A stretch of DNA of 64,000 nucleotides from Gilliamella apicola (GTDB lineage: Bacteria > Pseudomonadota > Gammaproteobacteria > Enterobacterales > Orbaceae), in assembly GCF_003202915.1 (NCBI RefSeq), contig NZ_QGLP01000005.1:350721-414720 (forward strand), in the 5' to 3' direction. The position numbers were made by a program, and so were the translations under genes. Numbering within the stretch: position 1 is the stretch's first letter; the number at the start of each line of letters is the position of its first letter. The notes beneath the pieces were generated by a model. That model ran no database searches. It saw only the letters and a program-made list of their open reading frames with translations, and was not told the DNA's origin. Below, piece by piece: positions 8,098-17,924 of this stretch.

Positions 8098-10956
8098 TTA
8101 AAGACTTTTTATGGCTGCATACTGCTCTTGCAATTTGGCTTTATCAGCAATATAGCCTTGTTGTTTTTCTTTCTCTTTGGCAACGACTGCTGCGGGAGCT
8201 TTATCGACAAAGCTAGCATTAGATAATTTATTATCAATACGCGCAATTTCGCCATCAATACGAGCGATCTCTTTTTCTAGTCTAGCTAGCTCATCTTCTT
8301 TATTAATAAGCCCAGCCATTGGGATAAGGAGTTCAGCGCCATCAACCAATTTAGTGACTGATAATGGCCCTGCTTCCCCCTCATCTAACAAGACTATTTC
8401 TGATAATCTTGCTAATGATTCGATAAAGGTGACATTGTCACTAATTACGCGATGAACCGCTGGTGATGCTTTTCTAATCAATAGCTGTAATGGTTTGCTT
8501 GGTGCGATATTCATTTCAGCACGGATATTACGAACCGCAATGACAGCGTCTTTAATCCAATTGATATCGGCAACCGCTTTATCATCAACTAATTGGCTAT
8601 CAAATGCTGGCATTGGTTGTAACATAATGGTATCCGCTTTGATTGCCATTAATGGTTTGACACTTTGCCAAATAGCTTCAGTAATAAATGGAATGATTGG
8701 ATGCGCCAAACGTAATAAGGCTTCAAGTACCGTGACTAAAGTGTGACGAGCAGCACGTTGCTGATTCTGTTCACCATTTGTCAATACTGATTTAGTTAAC
8801 TCTAAATACCAGTCACAGAACTGATTCCAAGTGAATTCATATAAGATATTAGCAGCTAAATCAAAACGGTAAGTATCGAATGCTTCTCGATAGGTTTTCA
8901 CAGTTTGGTTAAATTCCGCTAAGATCCATTTATCCGCTAATGAATAATCTAACTCCCCACCTTTAAAACCACAATCGTGATCTTGGGTATTCATCAATAC
9001 ATAACGGCTGGCATTCCATAGTTTATTACAGAAGTTACGATAACCTTCTAAGCGTTTTAAATCCCAATTGATATCACGACCAGTAGATGCAAGCGCGGCT
9101 AAGGTAAAACGTAAGGCATCAGTACCATGCGCTTCAATACCATTTGGGAACTGTTTTTCTGTACGTTTGGCAATCTTTTCCGCTAATTGTGGCTGCATCA
9201 TATTACCAGTACGTTTTTCTAATAAATCGGCAAGTGAAATACCATCAATCATATCTAAAGGATCGATAACATTACCTTTAGATTTCGACATTTTTTGCCC
9301 TTCTTCATCGCGAATTAGCCCGGTCACATATACCGTTTTAAATGGTACTTGTGGTTTACCATGTTCATCTTTAATGAAATGCATGGTCATCATAATCATT
9401 CGAGCAACCCAGAAGAAGATAATATCAAAACCTGTCACTAGCACATTTGTTGGATGGAAAGTAGCTAAATCATCAGTGTTTTCTGGCCAACCTAAAGTTG
9501 AAAATGTCCATAGTGCTGATGAGAACCATGTATCAAGGACATCGTCATCTTGAGACAATTCGATATCTGCTGCCAGATTATTTTCACGGCGAACTTCAGC
9601 CTCATCACGACCAACATAGACGTTGCCTTGATTATCATACCAAGCTGGAATTCGGTGGCCCCACCATAATTGTCGCGAAATACACCAATCTTGAATATCA
9701 TTCATCCATGAAAAATACATATTTTCATACTGTTTAGGTACAAATTGGATATCACCATTTTTTACCGCGGCAATGGCTGGTTCCGCTAATACTTTTGCTC
9801 TTACATACCATTGATCGGTTAACATAGGTTCGATTACTACACCACCACGATCGCCATACGGGATAGTTAAGTCATGCGGTTCAATTTTTTCTAAAATACC
9901 TTGAGCTTCACACTGCGCAACAACTAATTTACGCGCCGCAAAGCGTTCTAAATTTTGGAATTGTGCCGGAATATCGGTTGGGTATGCAGTACTTGGCTCA
10001 CCATTAGTATCAAACACTTCAGCTTGAGCACGAATATCGCCATCAAAAGTTAAGATGTTGATCATTGGTAATTGATGACGACGCCCTACTTCATAGTCAT
10101 TAAAGTCATGCGCAGGGGTAATTTTTACGCAGCCAGTACCTTTTGTCATATCCGCATGTTCATCACCAACAATCGGAATCCGACGATTAACAAATGGTAA
10201 TATGACAAATTTACCGATTAGATCTTTATAACGAGGATCTTCTGGATTAACGGCAACACCTGTATCACCAAATAGTGTTTCAGGGCGAGTTGTTGCGACA
10301 ACTAGATAATCTTTGCCTTCTGCAGTTTTAACACCATCTGCTAATGGATAGCGTAAATGCCACATTGAACCTTTTACTTCACGATTTTCAACTTCAAGAT
10401 CAGAAATTGCGGTACGTAATTTTGGATCCCAGTTAACTAAGCGTTTACCACGATAAATTAAATCTTCTTGGTAGAGTCTTACAAAAACTTCTTTAACCGC
10501 ATTTGAAAGACCTTCATCCATAGTAAAACGTTCGCGATCCCAATCAACCGAATCACCTAAACGTCGCATCTGTTTAGTGATGCTACCACCTGATTCTGCT
10601 TTCCATTGCCAAATTTTTTCGATAAACGCCTCACGACCATAATCATGGCGAGTTTTGTTTTCTTCAGCAGCAATTTTACGTTCTACCACCATTTGGGTTG
10701 CAATACCGGCATGGTCACTACCTGATTGCCAAAGTGTGTTATTGCCTTGCATACGATGATAACGAATTAGCGCATCCATAATGGTTTGTTGGAAAGCATG
10801 TCCCATATGCAAACTACCAGTTACATTTGGTGGTGGAATAGCAATGCAATAACTAGGCTGAGATTTGTCACCATTAGGTTTAAAGTAACCACTTTCTTCC
10901 CAATGTTGATAAATAGGTTGTTCGATTTCTTGTGGATTATAAGTCGTATTTTTCAT
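8098..10956 (-). CDS. valS: Valyl-tRNA synthetase
   Basis: This class I aminoacyl-tRNA synthetase of 952 residues charges tRNA-Val. The HIGH motif is HMGH at residues 50-53 in [15 protein letters not shown], the KMSKS loop appears intact as [14 protein letters not shown] at roughly residue 560, and the editing domain lies between them with [17 protein letters not shown]. The anticodon-binding domain is followed by the C-terminal coiled-coil arm (last ~65 residues, [15 protein letters not shown]) typical of ValRS. Length equals that of E. coli ValS (951). In enterobacteria valS follows pepA-holC directly; here ~4.9 kb separates it from holC, so it must have its own promoter in the region beyond 10956. 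Confidence 0.98.
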   Translation of the reverse strand: MKNTTYNPQEIEQPIYQHWEESGYFKPNGDKSQPSYCIAIPPPNVTGSLHMGHAFQQTIMDALIRYHRMQGNNTLWQSGSDHAGIATQMVVERKIAAEENKTRHDYGREAFIEKIWQWKAESGGSITKQMRRLGDSVDWDRERFTMDEGLSNAVKEVFVRLYQEDLIYRGKRLVNWDPKLRTAISDLEVENREVKGSMWHLRYPLADGVKTAEGKDYLVVATTRPETLFGDTGVAVNPEDPRYKDLIGKFVILPFVNRRIPIVGDEHADMTKGTGCVKITPAHDFNDYEVGRRHQLPMINILTFDGDIRAQAEVFDTNGEPSTAYPTDIPAQFQNLERFAARKLVVAQCEAQGILEKIEPHDLTIPYGDRGGVVIEPMLTDQWYVRAKVLAEPAIAAVKNGDIQFVPKQYENMYFSWMNDIQDWCISRQLWWGHRIPAWYDNQGNVYVGRDEAEVRRENNLAADIELSQDDDVLDTWFSSALWTFSTLGWPENTDDLATFHPTNVLVTGFDIIFFWVARMIMMTMHFIKDEHGKPQVPFKTVYVTGLIRDEEGQKMSKSKGNVIDPLDMIDGISLADLLEKRTGNMMQPQLAEKIAKRTEKQFPNGIEAHGTDALRFTLAALASTGRDINWDLKRLEGYRNFCNKLWNASRYVLMNTQDHDCGFKGGELDYSLADKWILAEFNQTVKTYREAFDTYRFDLAANILYEFTWNQFCDWYLELTKSVLTNGEQNQQRAARHTLVTVLEALLRLAHPIIPFITEAIWQSVKPLMAIKADTIMLQPMPAFDSQLVDDKAVADINWIKDAVIAVRNIRAEMNIAPSKPLQLLIRKASPAVHRVISDNVTFIESLARLSEIVLLDEGEAGPLSVTKLVDGAELLIPMAGLINKEDELARLEKEIARIDGEIARIDNKLSNASFVDKAPAAVVAKEKEKQQGYIADKAKLQEQYAAIKSL

Positions 10957-11776
10957 AATAAAGGCATCAATCCTAATTCAAGGCATAAAAATGTGGTTAT
11001 TCTACCGTAAAATGATATAACAATAAATTGTTAGTCACATAAAATCGATTTTGGCGAGAGTAACAATAGCAATACGTACAATAAAAGACCGTTTATTACT
11101 AAACGATCTTATTCATAGGCGCTTTAGTTGATGAATTTTAATGATGATAGATAGACTGGTCGCTCAATCTCGTTTTACCAATATAAAACGCTAATAAGCA
11201 TAGACTATCTTGTTGGAATGTATCAATTTCTATTAATGTGGCAAAGTTAACAATTCATTATAATCAATATTTGCTAATGGTTCTGCGTTTATGATGCTTT
11301 ACATAGTTGTTAAGATAGTTTTTACTAACTTTTCTTCGAAAACAATCATTTGTTTAGCGTGTTCAATTGGTTGGTATAAATATATATCGCTAGACGTTCT
11401 TGTTCGGATAAAAAAATGTTGCAAGAACTCTTGGTCAAACCTTCGCTTTAGCGCACAATCGGCAATAAATAATCTTACCAGCATGATAAAGCAAATCTTC
11501 ATCATAAATAACAACATTTAAACACAGTAGCATGAAAGCCTAATTTGATTTAGATTCAACTTTTAACAAAAAGCAAGAGATTAAGTAACAATTAAGAGTT
11601 AAATCAAACTTCAAAAACCTTGTTCTACAATCTCTTTTCATTTTATAAAGCACTTAGCTATAAATTGCTAATTTTAATAACTATAAATAACATGTTGTTA
11701 AACTGTTTTTTAAGCAGTAATTAATTCAATTGTTTTGGTTTTATATTTCCTAATATATTTCCTTGTAATAAAAAAA
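10957..11776. other. Intergenic region upstream of valS
   Basis: No convincing gene is seen. Short overlapping frames on both strands (around 11291-11521) have no recognisable motif and no ribosome-binding site. A hairpin (AAGACCGTTTA with a one-mismatch partner) lies near 11084-11109. The valS promoter must lie in the first part of this region; I could not single out a convincing -35/-10 pair. Confidence 0.4.
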
Positions 11777-13324
11777 CTAAGGGGCAACGCAAATTGTGTG
11801 GCTATAAGTGTCACTGCTATCATTCGGGTTAAATTTGAAGATACCACCACCAGTTGCATATACGCCAAACTGTTCGCCATTCCCATTCGAGTCTGATGTC
11901 CAATAATGATTTATGCCGAATTTAGCATTGCTATAAGTAGGCATATTTCCCCATTCTGAGAATAAACCAGCATTAATTTGACGCTTATAATAATTACCAT
12001 CTGATGCAGGTAAAGCACCGGATGAACCTTCACAATGATCCCCTGCCCATAGCCCCAAACAAACAGCATTAGTCAAATCTTTTACTTTGGGCATATTGTA
12101 GCCAATCGCTGAACACCATCTTGATGAATTGGAATATGAATAGTCTTTGGTACTTCGGTTAACAAACCATTGTTTTAAGACAAATCCATATTTGACAACA
12201 ATATTATTTTGATAATCCCTACCTAATAATTCAAATACTTGTGGTAAATCTGGCTTAAATATAGGCGCTGGCGAGTCCAAATCCCATTGAGTAAGATTAG
12301 CAGAGGGGCCTGATAATGTTACTTTAACACTTGAACCAGTAGCATTATTGAAAGACACAGTAGCTATAATGTTACTTTTATTAACCGGTGTCCATCTCAA
12401 AATTTGACCATTAACTATCTCTAAATCAAATGCCAGCTTATCAGCCCCTGTAGTAGGAAAATTTAAATGGTAAGATGATGGGTCATTAGATTGCGGAATA
12501 AACCCCTTTTTATCCTTCCAAATATTAGCTGGACCACTAAAATTGATTCCTTCAACTATTCCACTATTTTCTAAAGAAGGCATTACAAAGCAAACCTCAG
12601 GAATTATTTTAGGATTAATATAGTAAGTCACATTACTAGCATTAAAGTTGTTATTATTAGGAACACCATACTGAGTACTTAACGTTCCATCTGTACTTGT
12701 TAAGGTTATTTTATAAGGTGCATTACAGTTTGATAATACATCACGACGTGCAACAGCTTGATTATATTTATCTACTATGGATAAACTTAAGCTACCGCTA
12801 ACTGAAATTCCATTTATACCTTGACCATCTCCATCATCATCTCCCCAATAATTATAAGGTGAGCCGATAATCGTATTTAGTGAAATAGAATCATTATCAG
12901 TTGGTATTAACATATCTATATCAGCAAAACTTTCACCAACATTTGGCAACTCAATTGGTAGGGTTGATGAATTATTTGTTGTCGGAGTAAATTTAACACC
13001 ATTTGATAAAGCTATCCAAAGAAGGCTATTGATATCAGTAGCACGAGTGCGACCACCGTCAAAGGTTAAATAGGGCGAATGACCATGAATAAAATTCGAT
13101 GTGATAGATGTTAATGCTTGACCATGATAAGGGATTAATAATAATAGAACAAATAATATCTTCAAAAAAAAATATTTGTATATAAAACTACAAAATAATT
13201 TATAGAAAACGCTTAGAAGCTTATGGAAAAATAAACTGAATGTAAAAACTAAATCTTGATTGTTGAAACTTACTAAATTAATATTGTGATATGAACAATT
13301 GTTATGGTTAAAATTATAATTCAC
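11777..13324 (-). CDS. Secreted adhesin-like protein, full-length paralogue of the gene at the left edge
   Basis: This 515-residue protein of unknown biochemical role has a long N-terminal region that ends in a strongly hydrophobic stretch (about residues 52-68, LKILFVLLLLIPYHGQA), as in an extended signal peptide. The mature part is rich in Asn, Ser and Thr and contains PYLTFDGGRTRATD, the Asp-rich YNYWGDDDGDGQGING, TYYINPK, PTTGADKLAFDLEI and a C-terminal half with FVNRSTKDYSYSNSSRWC and several Cys. It ends in TICVAP. It resembles proteins labelled DUF823-type adhesins, though I cannot verify that by alignment. The start is a GTG (opening MNYNF) with only a weak ribosome-binding site. Unlike its paralogue at the left edge it has no heptanucleotide repeat and its frame is intact. 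It interrupts the usual holC-valS adjacency, which suggests acquisition by transfer. Confidence 0.75.
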   Translation of the reverse strand: MNYNFNHNNCSYHNINLVSFNNQDLVFTFSLFFHKLLSVFYKLFCSFIYKYFFLKILFVLLLLIPYHGQALTSITSNFIHGHSPYLTFDGGRTRATDINSLLWIALSNGVKFTPTTNNSSTLPIELPNVGESFADIDMLIPTDNDSISLNTIIGSPYNYWGDDDGDGQGINGISVSGSLSLSIVDKYNQAVARRDVLSNCNAPYKITLTSTDGTLSTQYGVPNNNNFNASNVTYYINPKIIPEVCFVMPSLENSGIVEGINFSGPANIWKDKKGFIPQSNDPSSYHLNFPTTGADKLAFDLEIVNGQILRWTPVNKSNIIATVSFNNATGSSVKVTLSGPSANLTQWDLDSPAPIFKPDLPQVFELLGRDYQNNIVVKYGFVLKQWFVNRSTKDYSYSNSSRWCSAIGYNMPKVKDLTNAVCLGLWAGDHCEGSSGALPASDGNYYKRQINAGLFSEWGNMPTYSNAKFGINHYWTSDSNGNGEQFGVYATGGGIFKFNPNDSSDTYSHTICVAP

Positions 13325-13757
13325 TCTTATAAACCTGCCAATTAATGTTAAGTTTTTATTTAAATCTCACTCAAATTGAACACTTTTTGATCACCCTCAT
13401 AGTATAGTCACAAAAATCAGCTCAGCAACTCATTTTAAAGTTTCAATTGTTAAGTATTGTAAAGATATTAATAGGTTATAAATTAAAATTGCGATTTTAA
13501 TGCTAATAATGTGCAGGTTTTAAGCTCTGATTGCTTGTTATAAATTGACTTACTTTTAATACAATAAATTTTGGCTTTAAAACTTCAGCACAAAATTTTT
13601 TAAGGTAATTGATTTTAAGATTGGGTTGTAATTGAAAAGTGTATATTTGTTAAGTTATAAAAGTATTTATTATTTGGTAGTTAATTTTAAACCACAATAT
13701 ATACGTTTTAAAATAAGAAAAATAGCTATTCCTCAGGATAGAGGTTAAATGCAATTT
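13325..13757. other. AT-rich intergenic DNA upstream of the second adhesin
   Basis: I see no gene, RNA or repeat in this stretch. It presumably contains the promoter of the adhesin gene that starts at 13324. Confidence 0.4.
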
Positions 13758-14156
13758 TTAGTATTTTTTTATTTTTAGTCTTCTAATTGATTCTTCTAAT
13801 TCAAGTATACAACTAGATTTTTTCTCATCTTCAGTGGTTTTACACCAATAATCCAAAAATGATGCTTAGCTTCTTTGGGAATAAAGATTAATTTTATATG
13901 GTTCCATTTTCATTAAACCGATTCAACATAACTTTTATTAAACCAAATTTAACTCTACTAATTCTACTAACCGAAACGCAAAAATGAATGGTTTATTTGG
14001 TAGAATATTAAGTTGGTTGATTGAGTAAATAGATTCATCATAAACAACTTTTCCCGATATATGAGAAAACTTATCAGCTAAAAGCCCATCGCAAAATCAA
14101 TAATAGCTTCAATCGCCAGATTCATCTTTTTTAACGATTATAAATCTTTTATCCAT
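13758..14156 (-). pseudogene. Decayed gene of unknown function, multiple stops and frameshifts
   Basis: Starting with MDKRFIIVKKDESGD at 14156, coding-like stretches can be followed through two in-frame TGA codons and at least three frameshifts. They include LLADKFSHISGKVVYDESIY, INQLNILPNKPFIFAFRLVE, VMLNRFNENGTI, LIFIPKEAKHHF and the end CILELEESIRRLKIKKY before a TAA at 13758. One frameshift falls in a T-run (TTTTT near 13857), a typical slippage site. The reconstructed protein would be about 130 residues. I do not recognise the family. Its position in the adhesin-bearing insert between holC and valS suggests it arrived with that DNA. Confidence 0.55.
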
Positions 14157-14385
14157 TAGCTTAAAATTTCTTAGCGATATATGTTTCTACTCGAGTTACA
14201 ATCACTTTTGATGATGCTTTTTTTCTAATTATAATCTATAACTTTTATTATCATTTTTATGAATTGATAATACAAATTATAACTTTATCATCGAAAAATT
14301 ATTGCAAATTAATAATCTTGATAGTAAGACGTTTGACATCAATGGTTATGATAAGATAATGTCATTAGTAATTTAGGGATACTTT

Positions 14386-14709
14386 ATGATAAAAATTATT
14401 GGACTATTTGTGTTAACCGCATTAACCAAAATCTTTGGTTGTTATTGTGTTTATGTTTGGTTTAAAAAAGCAGCATCCAACTGTTTTTTAGCGTTAGCTG
14501 CATTATGTTTAATGTTATTTGCTTGGTTACTGTCCATACCCCCTGAAGCTAGCGGTCGGATTTATGCTACTTATGGTGGAATCTATATTGTTGTTTCAAT
14601 AGGTTGGCTTAAATTTGTAGATAATATTAAGCTGTCTACTTTTGATTTAATTGGCGCAGGGATTATCTTACTTGGCACATTGGTGATAGTTTTAGGCTGG
14701 CGTTCGTAA
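14386..14709 (+). CDS. ynfA: YnfA-family (UPF0060) small membrane protein
   Basis: This 107-residue protein has four predicted membrane helices. It matches the UPF0060/YnfA family in length and in the segment PEASGRIYATYGGIYIVVSI (residues ~53-72) and the closing FDLIGAGIILLGTLVIVLG. The family is related to small multidrug transporters, but its native role is not established. It is a single gene, convergent with the lipoprotein gene whose stop lies 27 bp away. The start ATG is preceded by AGGGA at a normal distance. Confidence 0.9.
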   Translation: MIKIIGLFVLTALTKIFGCYCVYVWFKKAASNCFLALAALCLMLFAWLLSIPPEASGRIYATYGGIYIVVSIGWLKFVDNIKLSTFDLIGAGIILLGTLVIVLGWRS

Positions 14710-14736
14710 ACTAACCACTGAAGCAGTTGATATGTG

Positions 14737-15210
14737 TTAATGTACTCGTTTACATGTCGCTTCTATATTGAATTCCATAATCGATTTTTGAATATCACAA
14801 CGTTCATATTTGGTAAATGAGCTCTCTTTTAATTCATCTTCTGAAATAAATTTATACTCCATTTCAGTTATGATATTGTTGATTTGATATTTCGATTTAC
14901 ATTCAAGGGCACCTTTAAATTTTGTGTAATTATTATCAGGTGAAATCGGCACAATAAGCTGATAATATTTAGATTGCACCAAAAGTCTTTCTTCCTCTTT
15001 CCCGATAAGTACAACATAATCAGCATTATTTAACGTATAAGGTAGCATTGTTCTCAACTTTGAACCGTCAAAATCGTATTTTGTGCCGCGACTATTATCA
15101 ACTTCACAACGCCAAGTTCCTACCAACATTTCTGCAGTAATCTTCTGTCGCTCTTGGCAACCGATTAAAGCTAAAAAAGATATGAGGAGCACCAATAATT
15201 TTTTTAACAT
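14737..15210 (-). CDS. Predicted lipoprotein of unknown function
   Basis: This 157-residue protein has a lipoprotein signal peptide: positive MLKK, a hydrophobic core and the lipobox LIGC with Cys18 as the lipidation site. Position +2 is Gln, which would favour the outer membrane by the enterobacterial sorting rule. The mature part begins with LVGTWRCEV (residues ~29-38), a pattern seen in small lipocalin-like or ligand-sensing lipoproteins, and has four further Cys (residues 35, 103, 138 and 153). I do not recognise a named family. It is transcribed away from holC, convergent with ynfA. Confidence 0.7.
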   Translation of the reverse strand: MLKKLLVLLISFLALIGCQERQKITAEMLVGTWRCEVDNSRGTKYDFDGSKLRTMLPYTLNNADYVVLIGKEEERLLVQSKYYQLIVPISPDNNYTKFKGALECKSKYQINNIITEMEYKFISEDELKESSFTKYERCDIQKSIMEFNIEATCKRVH

Positions 15211-15291
15211 TTTATTTTTGGCTTAAGATTAATAATTGGTTATTATAACAAAAGTTCTAATAAATTTTTTATAAATTTATTGAGTTATGTA

Positions 15292-15462
15292 TTAGCATGG
15301 TATGATTCTTAAGACATCAAAAACTGCATCATAACAAGCTAATCGCTGATCTTTATCAGAAATAGATTTACATGAATCAACTTTTCACTGTATTGAATTT
15401 TCGGCAAAAGCAAAAGTTGTAAATATGACGGGGAGTAATAAAACAAAAAATATTCTTTTCAT
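15292..15462 (-). pseudogene. Small secreted protein gene interrupted by one TGA
   Basis: From ATG at 15462 the frame gives a clear signal peptide (MKRIFFVLLLPVIFTTFAFA) and then ENSIQ, a TGA at 15387-15385 (codon 26), then KVDSCKSISDKDQRLACYDA and a TAA at codon 57. The C-S-D-x-RLACYD pattern is a known short motif of exported proteins, including VasI-like and related small periplasmic proteins. A Trp codon (TGG) would restore a 56-residue protein. Downstream sequence does not extend the motif, so the gene may also be truncated at the 3' end. Confidence 0.5.
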
Positions 15463-15832
15463 ACCATTTTTCTTAATTTATTAAATTATTTTTGATAATG
15501 GTATGTTATTTATAAGATTTGGGTAATAAAACGCTCCTCCCTCAAATTTTAGGGTTCTATGAGTTTCGGACATTTTATTATTAGGTGACTAATTCAATAA
15601 TGTAATTACGCCCGAGTAAAGAGAGTTTACGCGAACTCTTTTTATAAATTGTAAATATATTTTTATGTTATCGATTTTTATGATTTTTTTATCCCTAAAA
15701 AAGAATTGTGATGCTTTAATAGGTAATTTTAAGAATAGGCGCTGTATTTATTCCAAATCTACTTTAAAAACTAACTTTATCATATTTCTATAAACTAGTT
15801 AGGCTGAAGTCATTTTTTAATGCTTTTGTTCA
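15463..15832. other. Intergenic DNA with a diverged copy of the 1.7-2.0 kb repeat element
   Basis: GCTCCTCCCTCAAATTTTAG near 15531 and CGAGTAAAGAGAGTTTACGC near 15612, with an imperfect hairpin at ~15616-15645, repeat in order the words found at 1760-1980. I find no gene in this region. Confidence 0.4.
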
Positions 15833-16288
15833 TCAACACGTAATTGGAATAGTTTTAAGATTAAAACCTGCTTCTTTATAAGCTTTATATCTTTCTCTGG
15901 CTAACGATTTTTGTTGATCATCGACAGGAACAAAGTCGATGATGTCGCGGTATACGCCAGCAAATTCAGGGTATTGTTCTTGTAGATTGATAAGTAGATG
16001 GCGTGAGCCATTACTGCTACGTTTTTGTGGCCAACAGATTTCCACAGGTGATCCGCCTTTTGGACCTTCCCCAGCTAGATTATGTGGGACAAAATTGTTG
16101 GTGTCTAGCTGCCATAAATATTCGTCGATTCTTTCGGCTTGTGCTTGATCTTGACAAGCAACTAGCACACGCTGTTTATTTTGCCACGCTTCGACAATTT
16201 TTTCGCAGGCAAGCTTTTCTTGGAATAGTACCCCAGCGTCATTAGCTGGGGTTGGGTTTTCTAGTAAATAGAAAATCACTTTTTTCAT
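15833..16288 (-). CDS. holC: DNA polymerase III chi subunit
   Basis: This 151-residue protein is the chi subunit of the clamp-loader complex, which bridges the psi subunit to single-strand-binding protein on the lagging strand. It has the typical opening MKKVIFYLLE, the ACEKIVEAWQNKQRVLVACQ segment (residues ~28-48), LWQLDTNNFVPHNLAGEGP and PVEICWPQ. E. coli HolC is 147 residues. It lies 13 bp downstream of pepA, the conserved arrangement, and is probably co-transcribed and translationally linked with it. valS, the usual next gene, has been displaced. Confidence 0.95.
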   Translation of the reverse strand: MKKVIFYLLENPTPANDAGVLFQEKLACEKIVEAWQNKQRVLVACQDQAQAERIDEYLWQLDTNNFVPHNLAGEGPKGGSPVEICWPQKRSSNGSRHLLINLQEQYPEFAGVYRDIIDFVPVDDQQKSLARERYKAYKEAGFNLKTIPITC

Positions 16289-16301
16289 GATGTTTATCTA
16301 C

Positions 16302-17786
16302 TTATTTTTGATCAAGTAAGTATTGAATTAACATCGCAACCGGTCGGCCAGTTGCGCCTTTGTTGGCTCCTGATTTCCAAGCTGTACCGGCAATATCAAG
16401 ATGAGCCCATTGATATTTTTCCGTGAAGCGAGATAGGAAACAAGCAGCAGTAATGGTTCCACCGTCTCGACCGCCCGCATTAACGATGTCAGCACAGGTT
16501 GATTTAATTTGTTCTTGGAAGTCGCTATCAATAGGTAATGACCATGCTTTGTCGCCCGCTTTGTTGGACGAGTTTACCAATTGCTCAATGAGTTGTAGGT
16601 TGTTGCCCATCACGCCAGTATAATGATGACCAAGTGCAATAATACAAGCCCCAGTAAGAGTGGCTATGTCGATCACCGTTTTTGGTTGGAAACGTTCAAC
16701 ATAAGTTAATACATCACATAATACTAAACGCCCTTCTGCATCGGTGTTGATGATTTCCACAGTGGTGCCGGACATAGTTGTTAGGATATCGCCAGGGCGA
16801 TAAGAATTACCATCGGGCATATTTTCACAACCTGCCATTACACCAACCACATTGATAGATAGTTTTAATTCAGCGACAGCTTGCATGACACCAAAGACAG
16901 TGGCTGCACCGCACATGTCATACTTCATTTCGTCCATACCAGCAGAAGGCTTAATAGATATACCGCCTGAATCGAAGGTTAACCCTTTACCAACTAATAC
17001 ATAAGGCTTGGCTTTTTTGTCTTTCGCACCATGGTATTCAATGACGGTCATAATTGATTCGTTCGCCGATCCTCTTCCAACTGCTAAGTAAGCATTCATG
17101 TTAAGTTCGGCTAGTTCTTTCTCACCTAAGCAGGTAACTTTTAAGTTGGTGTATTGTTTGCCTAAACTTTCGCCCTCCTCTGCTAAATATTTGGCATTAC
17201 AGACGTTAGATGGCATGTTGGCAATGTTTTTGGTACTTGTAATAGCATCGGCAATAATTTGCCCTTGGGATAATTGACTTTCAACATGGTTGATGGTTTG
17301 TTTATCGCTATAAAGCAAAGTTATTTTTTGTAAGTTTGGTTGTTTTGATTTTGTTGATTTGAATTGATCAAAACTGTAGGTTAATTCGCTGGTAATTTGT
17401 GGTAACTGCTTAGCGATTTCACCACTTAATGCTGAATTGAGAGTTAGAATATCCCAACAAATGTTTTTAACTTTTTTGGTAGTTAGCTCTTTTATAGCAG
17501 CTTGAATCACTTTTTTGGCTGCATTGATATCAAAATTTTTGCCTTGGCCACATCCAACTACTAATATTTTTTGTTTATTTGAATTTGGGGTAACGTATAA
17601 AAAAGTCGTTTTACCCAATTCACCGCTAATGTCACCTGAATTAATCAATTGGCTTATCATGCCATTAGTTGATTGATCTATCTCTTTGATTAAGTTAGAT
17701 TGTGTTTTACCTGTTTGGACGGTAACGACTAAACATTCTTCTTTTTGTTTAATGATAGATGTACTGTTTTTGATTGTGTATTGCAT
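16302..17786 (-). CDS. pepA: Leucyl aminopeptidase A
   Basis: This M17-family zinc/manganese aminopeptidase of 494 residues degrades peptides in the cytoplasm and, in E. coli, also binds DNA in Xer recombination and carAB control. The C-terminal catalytic domain has VGKGLTFDSGGISIKPSAGM, KYDMCGAATVFG and the signature NTDAEGRLVL, which carry the metal ligands. I start it at the ATG at 17786 (MQYTIKNST), which follows AAGAGA and matches the family's N terminus; the frame is open for 13 more codons upstream but without support. holC follows at once, and lptF is divergent, as in enterobacteria. Confidence 0.96.
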   Translation of the reverse strand: MQYTIKNSTSIIKQKEECLVVTVQTGKTQSNLIKEIDQSTNGMISQLINSGDISGELGKTTFLYVTPNSNKQKILVVGCGQGKNFDINAAKKVIQAAIKELTTKKVKNICWDILTLNSALSGEIAKQLPQITSELTYSFDQFKSTKSKQPNLQKITLLYSDKQTINHVESQLSQGQIIADAITSTKNIANMPSNVCNAKYLAEEGESLGKQYTNLKVTCLGEKELAELNMNAYLAVGRGSANESIMTVIEYHGAKDKKAKPYVLVGKGLTFDSGGISIKPSAGMDEMKYDMCGAATVFGVMQAVAELKLSINVVGVMAGCENMPDGNSYRPGDILTTMSGTTVEIINTDAEGRLVLCDVLTYVERFQPKTVIDIATLTGACIIALGHHYTGVMGNNLQLIEQLVNSSNKAGDKAWSLPIDSDFQEQIKSTCADIVNAGGRDGGTITAACFLSRFTEKYQWAHLDIAGTAWKSGANKGATGRPVAMLIQYLLDQK

Positions 17787-17924
17787 AGCGTTCTCTTGTA
17801 AGATTTTTATGGTCAATAGTAACATTTTATCGGTTCATTGAACGATAGCAACAAAAAGATAACTAAACAACGCAAATCTGATTATAATAGTCTGATTTTA
17901 TAAGACGGATAGATAGGTAAAAGA

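Noticed and set aside
11291..11521. Opposed 72- and 76-codon frames upstream of valS
   Set aside because: They overlap on both strands, lack ribosome-binding sites and show no motif.
4521..15387. Several in-frame TGA codons in broken genes (ompW, 14-kb and 15.4-kb genes) might mean TGA is read as Trp
   Set aside because: Intact genes here use TGA as a normal stop (MATE, TetR, perM) and TGG for Trp, and the broken genes also carry TAA or frameshifts.
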